Shown here piece by piece: positions 57,390 through 64,000 of a stretch of 64,000 nt of DNA. Numbering within the stretch: position 1 is the first letter of the stretch; the number at the start of each line of letters is the position of its first letter. The notes beneath the pieces are model-generated. The model was not told the origin of the DNA, did no database searches, and saw only the letters and a program-made list of their open reading frames with translations. This stretch comes from Cryphonectria parasitica EP155. Taxonomy: Eukaryota > Ascomycota > Sordariomycetes > Diaporthales > Cryphonectriaceae. The stretch covers positions 1 through 64,000 of the forward strand of contig NW_024468921.1 in NCBI RefSeq assembly GCF_011745365.1, given 5' to 3'. Position numbers and translations under genes: made by a program.

Positions 57390-57835
57390 TGTAATAAGCA
57401 CTGCAGCAATCCGAAGATTTCTAAGTATATAAAGAATTTATACTAACAAGAGCAGTATTAAAGTATCAAATCCTTGAATATAGAACTATATAAGTTCTAA
57501 TAAGCAATGTAAATATTTACTGCTTTTGAAGCTACTCAGTGTATAAGATTGAATACTTAGATTAACAACTGAAAAGCTATATACTAAATCTATCTAATGA
57601 TAATAAATGTGTTCTTATATATTTAGCTCTTCAGTTCTGACTAATCTGATTATATTATAATTCCTTATAATTATTTCTCTGAATATGTTGACTATGTTTA
57701 TAGCTAACATAGTTGCGCTAGCAATTCTAATCCGGATTATATAATCCTGATTGGTATCCGATGTTGGGTCGTGATATCTAGTCCCTTGGTTGGTGGAGCT
57801 TATCCTGTGATCTGCATGTTGGATAAGTTATAACA
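57390..57835 (-). repeat. A5 5' LTR (446 bp)
   Basis: It runs from TGTAATAAGC to AGTTATAACA, followed by the second ATTAT (57836-57840). U3 contains inverted ACTATGTT/AACATAGT and GTTGC-GCTA-GCAA(C/T) repeats. Confidence 0.94.
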
Positions 57836-57840
57836 ATTAT

Positions 57841-58180
57841 TGATTGCAATTATCTCTCTGAATACAGCTTGTTCTTATAAGATCTAGCTAGTAGTTTAAT
57901 CAATTTGAGGATTATACTTCTTAAGCTATAGAAGTTCCATAATCAGCTTATGCTGTACTGTATTCATAATATTGAAAGAAACTCTGATTGCATGTTCTTG
58001 GATTGAGATAGATAGATAATTAATCTTCTTATTGATTACTCCTTAGTTATATGCAACAGATTGTTCTTTTACAGTGCTGAGAGTATATAGTTGCTTCTTT
58101 CATTTCTACTGTAGTTATGCTTGGTTGATGATATATAGAAATATAAAGTTTCTCTGAGTGCTACTATTCAATAGTGCACT
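57841..58180 (-). pseudogene. pol: A4 pol N-terminus (protease and linker)
   Basis: It continues from 35626. The protease motif lies near 58157-58180 with Asp-Ser-Gly altered, followed leftwards by the linker cut by A5. Confidence 0.75.
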
Positions 58181-60378
58181 ATACTTATATTCTCGAATAT
58201 ATATATTGAACTTAATATAAGCATAATTTGCTTTAAAAGCTTTATATAGGAATTGTTCCGATCTGATTATTTGCAATTCCTTTATAAATAATCTTATTCT
58301 TTTAAATTTATTAAGAACTGCTTATTCTTCTAAGCTTGCTTTACTACTTCTTAAGTAAGCTTCTTAGCTTATCTTTACTTATATCATTATTATTTCTAAT
58401 CTTTCTTCTATTAATGCTAATTGCAAATCTTATTATTAATATAAATTATACAGAACATTATTTTGTACTGCTACTATTCTATTTTCTTATTTATGTATTG
58501 CATAGAACAGTTGTTTAATAGTTTGATGTATATATTATAATGCTATCTATTAAGAACTTTTCTGAAGCAGAGTTTCTGTTTTTTAATAGCTTGAAGGATT
58601 TGCTCTGATTCTCTAATGGAAAACTATTTGTATTATATCTTGTTCGAGAAATACATTTTGCAGCTATAATAGATGCAGGAAATCTATGCTAGTTTGTAAT
58701 ATAGGTTATGAAGTAAGCTGATCTGAAGATTCTCGTCTTATTATATCTTGATATCTTGTAAGAGAATGCAAATAAAGAACTCTTTTAGCTTTATTCTGTA
58801 GATAAGATACTCAATTTATATTATTTCCTTATTTCACTCAATACTAAAGAGAAACCTTTCTGTAAGCTTGTTAGATTCATTGTTCATGAGAAGCTCTGAT
58901 AGATTGCTAGATCATTCGTTCTAATCGGTTTCTTTTGCTGCTTGTAAAGCGTTTTCGGTATTATTCAGATATTTATACTAATAACTAAGAGAGTATTATC
59001 TCTTATCTGTATCCCTGGTTATAGTGCTTAGCATAAGTAATAATAAATGTTGAAGAGTATTGTTGCTAAGCTCTTTCTCCAACGCTTGAATGCTACATTC
59101 AATAATATTGAAGCAGTTTAAGTTATTACTGCTTGTAGTAATGCTGAGCATATATACTCGCTCTGCTATTGCTATCTATCTGCAGCACTTAGATTTCTAG
59201 AAGAATCATTCTAAGCTTTCCTTACTCAAGAGATATATTAAGCAGTTATTATTATAATAGAATATTCAGCTAAAACTTCCGTAATTAATAGAATTCGATA
59301 CTTGCTCCAAGGGAATATTTTTGCTTAGTTGATTGAGTTTCTATTGCTAAGCAATATTCATCTAGCATTCTTTCTGAACTAGTTGCTATTTATTCTTTCG
59401 GAATTGATAGCAATTATATGCTATATATCTCTGCTTGTTGCAGTTATAGCAAGTAATACTGCTCTTCTTGCTGTATTGCTTATTAGCTGTATTGAGCTCT
59501 ATAAAGCTAGTATGCATAATGCTGCTCTGAGCTATATTGCTCTGTTAACTGCTATTCTTATATTAGAGTTTCTTGCTTATATTAGCTGAAAATCTCTAAA
59601 TCTAGCTTTCTTCTTTCTTAAACTTTTTTATTTATTATTCATATAAACAGTTGTTAATGCAGATTGCTTGATTAGAAAATATTGCAAAGTCTTCTAGCTA
59701 ATTCTGCTTAAAGATTTCATTCTTAATATCATTCTTGAATCTCTTATAATAGTATTTCATAAGATTCTTATCTTTCTATAGAAGTTTTGCTAAGAGCTAT
59801 TTGAATCTAATTATATAAGCTAAAGCTAATTTAATCTATTTGAGATTTATAAGCTACTAAGCTGTAATATATTCTTTATTAGAATTATTAAAGATCTTCT
59901 TAAAAGCTTTCTTAAAGCTTTTAAAGAAATCAAATATATTCTTAATACTCTAAGTATGCATATTGGAATTATTCTGATACTCTAGATGATTGTATAGAGA
60001 AAGCTTATATTAGATAAGAGCATTCTTTTCGAGATGAGTTCCTACAAGGATAACTTTCTCAGATTTCCTAATAAACTGAATTATATGATGCAGAAAGTAT
60101 GCTCTACAGTAGATAAGAAATCTATATAGTATCTTCTAATTGCTATTATATATAGCGAGTTTGTTCATCTTATATACTTTTTCAGTGCTACTAGTGATTG
60201 CAGAGATGAACTGTGCCTGCTGAGCCTGTTAAGCTAGCTAAGCTTGTTGGTTAGCAATAGTAGCGCTCTGAGCCTGCTATTGTTCGCGCAGATTCTGAAT
60301 ACGCTAAGTAAGCTGATACATCTGATTAATCAGTTCTTCCTGAGTAGAAGCGCATGAAGAGATTCCTGAAGAAGCTAT
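58130..60378 (-). pseudogene. gag: A4 gag, RIP-degraded
   Basis: The ancestral start (ATA) is 60376-60378, 60 bp from the 5' LTR. It has the usual Gln/Ala N-terminus (about 60190-60300), the zinc knuckle at about 59430-59470 and a long tail. The 5' third is somewhat less AT-rich than in A5-A7. Confidence 0.77.
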
Positions 60379-60437
60379 CGTATTCTGTATTGCTTAAGAA
60401 GTAATACTGAACTGTTCTTGAACAAGAGTTGTTAAAA

Positions 60438-60884
60438 TGTAATAAGCATTGCAGCAATCCGAAGATTTCAAAGTATACAAAGAGGGTTTATACTAACAAA
60501 AGCAGTATCAAAGTATTAAGTTCTTGAATACGGAACTGTACAAGTTCTCAATAAGCGATGCAAGTATTCACTGCCTTTGAAGCTATTAGAGTAGAGAGTA
60601 ATCTGATACTTAGATTAATAACTGAAGAGCTATATACTGCATCTATCTAATAGTAATGAATATATTCTTATATATCCAGCTCTTCAGTATAGCTCATCTT
60701 AGCTCACTACTGATTCAGATGATCCAGGCTTACTGGATCATCTAATGATCCAGTAATCCATCCCTGTTGTAATTCTAACTCTGAGTTGTATAATCAATGT
60801 TTAGTTAGAACGTTGGGTTCTTGATATCTGATCCTTGTTACTCGTGACCTGTTTCGTGACCTGCATGTTGGATGAGTCATAACA
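60438..60884 (-). repeat. A4 5' LTR (447 bp)
   Basis: It runs from TGTAATAAGC to GAGTCATAACA, followed by the second AGTAG (60885-60889). U3 contains the perfect inverted repeat TACTGGATCAT-CTA-ATGATCCAGTA (60731-60755). Confidence 0.94.
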
Positions 60885-60889
60885 AGTAG

Positions 60890-61388
60890 CAAACTCCTTT
60901 GCAATTACAGAACAAACTCCAGCAGCAATACAAGCTCGCTTCTCTCTAGCTTTCTCATGCTTTAGCTTCTTCATACTGAAAAAGCCTTGATAAACAGCTT
61001 TTATTATTCTTTCAAATTACAGATGCTTTTGCTTTCGCAAACATTCCATCTCTGTAGCAGCATTGCATAGCTGCTTCTCAGTATTCTCGAGTTAGTTCTC
61101 CAAGTATTAATATTGGATGCCTATCTAATGAATTTCCGCTATACTCAGCCTCTGAATGTTGTACTGGGAGCAGCTTAGGCGAATACATTCAGTGCAACAG
61201 AAGGAATCTTCAACAGAGATTTAACAAAACTGAATACTATAATCCTTGCAGAAAGAATAGAAAGGCATAATAATAGCATTTTGAAGGATTAAGAAAAGAA
61301 GAGAATCCTTTTATTTAGTCTTCTCAGCACAAGAATAAGATTTGTTAATTCTATTTAATATCTCAATTAGGAAAGCAAGATCATATAT
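60890..61388 (-). pseudogene. Antisense accessory ORF of A3, N-terminal part
   Basis: The ancestral ATG (now ATA, 61386-61388) is 64 bp from the 3' LTR. The frame shows F-L-I-E-I-L-N-R-I-N-K-S, then (possibly after a small frame break) F-C-K-D-Y-S-I, C-C-T-E-C-I-R-L-S-C-S-Q-Y-N. A coiled-coil-like Q-Y-L-E-N-Q-L-E-N-T-E and M-E-C-L-R-K-Q-K-H-L follow, ending A-C-I-A-A-G-V-C-S-V-I-A-K-E-F-A. It then passes into A4 and ends at 31170. It is a distinct variant with few stops. Confidence 0.52.
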
Positions 61389-61439
61389 ACGGAAGACTGA
61401 TTAGAATACTTATAAAAGATTATTAAGAATAATAACTGA

Positions 61440-61452
61440 TAAAAGGGAAATA
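61440..61452 (+). promoter_or_regulatory. A3 polypurine tract
   Basis: AAAAGGGAAATAA abuts the 3' LTR start (61453). It corresponds to the AGAAGGGAAATGA of A2. Confidence 0.7.
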
Positions 61453-61901
61453 ATATTATAATTTATTCAATATGCAGATTATGAATAGATTATAAGTAAT
61501 AAGAACTAGATATTAAGAATTCAATATTCTAATAAAATATTAATTATATAGCTCAGAATTAGAGTTACAAGCATAACTAATCAGAAAGAATAGCTTTGTA
61601 TATATGCTATTCAAAGCTAGCAGAATAACTTAAATATATTGCTATTCAATATATTCATACTAAAGAGCTGAATATATAATCATACATTCATTACTATTAA
61701 ATAGATTATTATATATAGCTCTTCAATTGTTAATCTAAGTATCAGATTACTCTCTTACTCTAATAGCTTTAAAGGCAGTGAATACTTGCATAGTTATCCC
61801 AGTTGTATTTCTGTATTCAAGGCTTATACTTAGCACTGCTCTTGTTAGCATAAACTCTTTGTATACTTTGGAATCTTCGGATTACTGCAGTGCTTATTAC
61901 A
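61453..61901 (+). repeat. A3 3' LTR (449 bp)
   Basis: It runs from TATTATAAT to CATTACA (TTATTACA). Its U3 matches the 5' LTR type (GAATAGC...GCTATTC), but the R/U5 part carries AAGTATCAGATTACTC as in A4, not the AAGTATTTATTTG of the A3 5' LTR. It is a mosaic LTR. Confidence 0.88.
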
Positions 61902-62039
61902 TACTTGCTCTAAGAAAATGTTTTTGCTTAGCTGATTGAATTGCTATACTTATATTATATTAAGCTATTATTCTTTAGAAACAGATTTTTATTATTAAAG
62001 CTTTTTAAGCTAGCAATAATCTTATATAATATAGCTTAG
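61902..62039 (-). mobile_element. A9 gag remnant between A3 and A10
   Basis: The first 40 bp match the minus-strand gag just after the zinc knuckle of other copies (compare 7172-7210). The remainder is too diverged to align by eye. It is taken as the right-hand continuation of 1-1206. Confidence 0.5.
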
Positions 62040-62492
62040 TGTAATGAGCACTGCAGCAATTCGAAGATTCCTAAGTACACGAAGAGGTTTATGCTAATAA
62101 GAGCGGTATTAAAGTGCCAAGTCCTTGAATACGAAACTATACAAGTCTTAGTAAGCGATACAAGTATTCACTGCCTTTAAAGCTACTTAGTATATGAAAC
62201 TGAATACTTAGATTAACAACTAAAGAGCTATATACTGAATTTATCTAGTAATAATGAATGTATTCTTATATATTCAGCTCTTCAGTATAGCTTATTAAGA
62301 TCGCTAGCAAGTCTAGCAATTCAAGATATAAAGCTTATTAGGATTACTAGCAAGCTTAACAATCCTTCCTTCTTTACAATTCTAACTCTGGATTATATAA
62401 TCAATATTTTATTAGAATATTAGATTCTTAATATCTGATTCTTATTATTTGTAACTTATTTTCATAATCTGCATATTAGATAGATTATAATA
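62040..62492 (-). repeat. A10 3' LTR (453 bp)
   Basis: It runs from TGTAATGAGC to GATTATAATA. Its U3 block (with repeated CTAGCAA-type words near 62300-62350) is a further variant. Confidence 0.9.
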
Positions 62493-62556
62493 TTATTTTC
62501 CTTCTATTAGTTATTATTTCTAATAATCTTCTATAAGTATTCTAGCAAATCTCCAT

Positions 62557-63210
62557 ATTTATAATCTTGCCTTCCTAATCAAGATGCTGAATAGAATTAA
62601 TAAAGTTGCAAAACTGAAATTCTCGAATTCTCGCTTTAATAAAAAGAAGCAGAAAGATTTCCTTCTTCAGTTTATTCTTTCAAATAGTTTCGATATACAT
62701 CCCTATTCTTATTGTAATAATTAAAGCTTGCAATTATATATCGTTTTTTCTTATAATTCATTCTATTGCTTGGAATGCATTTCTCAGAATTGCATCAAGT
62801 ATAATATTCTAAAGCTAACGAATGCTGCTGAATTCCTTCTTATCTCTACTTAGTATTAAAAGCTAGAGAATGAAATAGAAGAGTTGGAATTGAAATTGCT
62901 TTAATTATATTAATAAAAGAAGATATAATATAAGAAGATATCTTAAGCTATTTATTGAAATCTTAAGAATCTTAAAGAGCTTAAGAAAGAGAAAGCTGAG
63001 AAAGCTGAAGCTAAGAAAGTGCATATTGCTGCTGAAGTGCAGGCTGTAGTAGCTGAGAAATCTGCTATTGTAGCTAGAGATTCTTCTTTTGAGAGTTTTA
63101 ACTGGAATTCTGTGAATCTGGAGAATTCTGTAGTTAACTAATTGAGTTTCCTGGAGAATAAGATCTCTAAGAGCTCTGGATCTCGATTTGAGATGAAGCG
63201 ATCATCTTAG
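62557..63210 (+). pseudogene. Antisense accessory ORF of A10 (218 codons)
   Basis: The start position is mutated (ATT), 64 bp from the LTR. The stop TAG 63208-63210 overlaps pol TAA 63207-63209. Segments: F-L-I-K-M-L-N-R-I-N-K; Ser/Asn/Lys-rich; Y-S-Y-C-N-N; F-Y-C-L-E-C-I-S-Q-N-C-I-K-Y-N; a coiled-coil-like Q-Y-Q-K-L-E-N-E-I-E-E-L-E-L-K-L-L-Q-L; E-K-A-E-A-K-K-V-H-I-A-A-E-V-Q-A; F-N-W-N-S-V-N-L-E-N. Few stops interrupt it. It is related to but clearly different from the A5-A7 variant in the N-terminal half. Confidence 0.6.
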
Positions 63211-64000
63211 ATGCTAGTTTTCCTTTTTCAATATTCAGCTATTTTTTTCTAAGCATTTTTAATATTTTTCTGCAGTTCTTAAGAATTTTCGCTTGCTAGA
63301 TAATCTTTTTATTTAATAAGATATTTCTTTGTATTATCTGTACTTCTATGCTTAAGAATCTTCTTTATCTTATATTCTAATTCATTATTTTTCACTTCTG
63401 CTATATTATCTATTAATATTTTCTATACTGCTAGTTTCAGCAATAAAATATAAAAAACTAAGTATATTCTCATCTTATAAGATAATACTAACTTGTAATT
63501 AACTGAGAAAATCTGTTGCAAGATTTTGAAGAATTCTAACTTCTTATAATTAAGTTTGTTGCTGAATCTGATTGTTTTAATATTTTTTCAAAATAGATAA
63601 ACCTTATCTTCCTTCTATAGAATTAGTTTCTCAATCCTCTTGGAATTTGTATATTGTATTATTCATTTTTGAATGAATTATAATTCTAATCGGAGTTCTT
63701 TCTGAACTTTCTTAATCTTTTTAATTCTTTTGTTTGCAGTTTCTATATCTGCTTCTAGTAGTACTTTGTAATAAGCTATTAGATTGTATTTATAGAATAT
63801 AAAGAATAATGATTTCTTTATTATACTTGTATCTGCATTATTATAAGCAAACTATATAAGAAATAATAGATTAATTCAGTTATTCTATTTCTAATTAATA
63901 TAATATTATAAGTATTATTTAATAACTTAATTCATTCTTTCTGTTTATTTATCTGTTTATAAGTAAAATGCTGTGAATATTCTGTAGTATATTCCGAGCT
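63207..64000 (-). pseudogene. pol: A10 pol C-terminus (chromodomain, integrase), partial
   Basis: Pol ends at TAA 63207-63209. The chromodomain is at about 63290-63410 and the GPY/F module at about 63440-63550. The integrase core follows to the window edge. Stops are dense. Confidence 0.8.

Larger units (their letters stand above)
35627..57835 (-). mobile_element. A5: complete family-A chromovirus, minus strand, split by A6
   Basis: The segments are 35627-38139 and 52938-57835, 7411 bp in total. It is flanked by ATTAT (35622-35626 and 57836-57840). Both LTRs are 446 bp. It is inserted in the protease-RT linker of A4. It shares its U3 block and antisense-ORF variant with A6 and A7. Confidence 0.93.
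31316..60884 (-). mobile_element. A4: complete family-A chromovirus, minus strand, split by A5
   Basis: The segments are 31316-35626 and 57841-60884, 7355 bp in total. It is flanked by AGTAG (31311-31315 and 60885-60889). Both LTRs are 447 bp. It is inserted in the antisense-ORF/3' region of A3, just beyond the chromodomain. Its U3 block carries a perfect 11-bp inverted repeat. Its antisense ORF is the best preserved of the set. Confidence 0.92.
1311..61901 (+). mobile_element. A3: family-A chromovirus, plus strand, split by A1 and A4 insertions
   Basis: The A3 pieces are 1311-1317, 25727-31315 and 60890-61901. The first 7 nt of its 5' LTR lie left of A1 and the rest right of it. The order is 5' LTR, gag (broken by a B-family solo LTR), protease and RT N-terminus, a family-C solo LTR that replaces about 1.8 kb of RT-integrase, the integrase C-terminus plus chromodomain, the A4 insertion, the 3' antisense-ORF region, a purine tract and the 3' LTR. 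Unlike the other copies it has no target duplication (CAGAG on the left, TACTT on the right). Its two LTRs differ in the R/U5 part, which suggests recombination after insertion. Confidence 0.75.
62040..64000 (-). mobile_element. A10: family-A chromovirus 3' end, minus strand, runs off the window
   Basis: A 3' LTR, antisense ORF, chromodomain and integrase C-terminus are present. The rest lies beyond 64000. The left flank is CTTAG (62035-62039), so a CTTAG copy is expected after its 5' LTR. Confidence 0.88.

Noticed and set aside
1..64000. CRISPR arrays, tRNA or rRNA genes, bacterial promoters and ribosome binding sites
   Set aside because: No regularly spaced direct repeats with unique spacers, no cloverleaf-like or rRNA-like sequence recognised, and all the coding logic is eukaryotic LTR-retrotransposon. 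The many repeated blocks are LTR copies.

Overview
This window is a repeat-only, AT-rich block that looks like it comes from a filamentous ascomycete with repeat-induced point mutation (RIP). I see no intact host gene, tRNA, rRNA, CRISPR array or bacterial feature. Almost everything is LTR retrotransposon sequence. The copies differ from one another mainly by C-to-T and G-to-A transitions. Their reading frames are broken mostly where Trp and Gln codons have become stops, Gly/Asp have become Ser/Asn, and ATG has become ATA. The species cannot be named from this window.

Two main element families and one minor LTR are present (names are mine). Family A is a Ty3/Gypsy chromovirus of about 7.4 kb. 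It has LTRs of 446-464 bp (TGTTATAAC...CATTACA), 5-bp target duplications, gag with a CCHC knuckle, then protease, RT, RNase H, integrase, a GPY/F-like module and a chromodomain. Family B is a 12.3 kb Gypsy-type element with 319-bp LTRs and 4-bp target duplications. It carries three extra ORFs after integrase. Family C is represented by a solo LTR of about 659 bp.

The copies are nested. A degraded, diverged A copy (A9, minus; 1-1206 and 61902-62039) holds A3 (plus; 1311-61901), next to a 104-bp LTR stub (A0). A3 was hit twice. In its 5' LTR sits A1 (minus, 1318-25721), whose own 5' LTR holds A2 (plus, 8553-25486), whose 3' LTR holds B (plus, 13127-25428). In the 3' part of A3 sits A4 (minus, 31316-60884), which holds A5 (minus, 35627-57835), which holds A6 (plus, 38140-52932), which holds A7 (minus, 42619-50015). 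A10 (minus) starts at 62040 and runs off the window. Target duplications: A1 TTATA, A2 TATAT, A4 AGTAG, A5 ATTAT, A6 ATTGA, A7 ATATG, B TTAG, B solo LTR GCAT. LTR pairs within an element have identical lengths, except in A3, whose two LTRs do not match.

The most interesting content is coding capacity outside gag-pol. (1) Every A copy with a preserved 3' end has a reading frame of 214-226 codons on the strand opposite to gag-pol. It starts 64-65 bp inside the 3' LTR, and its stop codon overlaps the pol stop by two bases. The predicted product has a Cys-rich N-terminal half, a basic coiled-coil-like middle and an acidic tail. (2) B carries a minus-strand ORF and a plus-strand ORF arranged divergently 83 bp apart, followed by a plus-strand ORF of about 828 codons that runs into the 3' LTR. 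None of these products is recognised. All genes here are listed as pseudogenes because of RIP-type damage.
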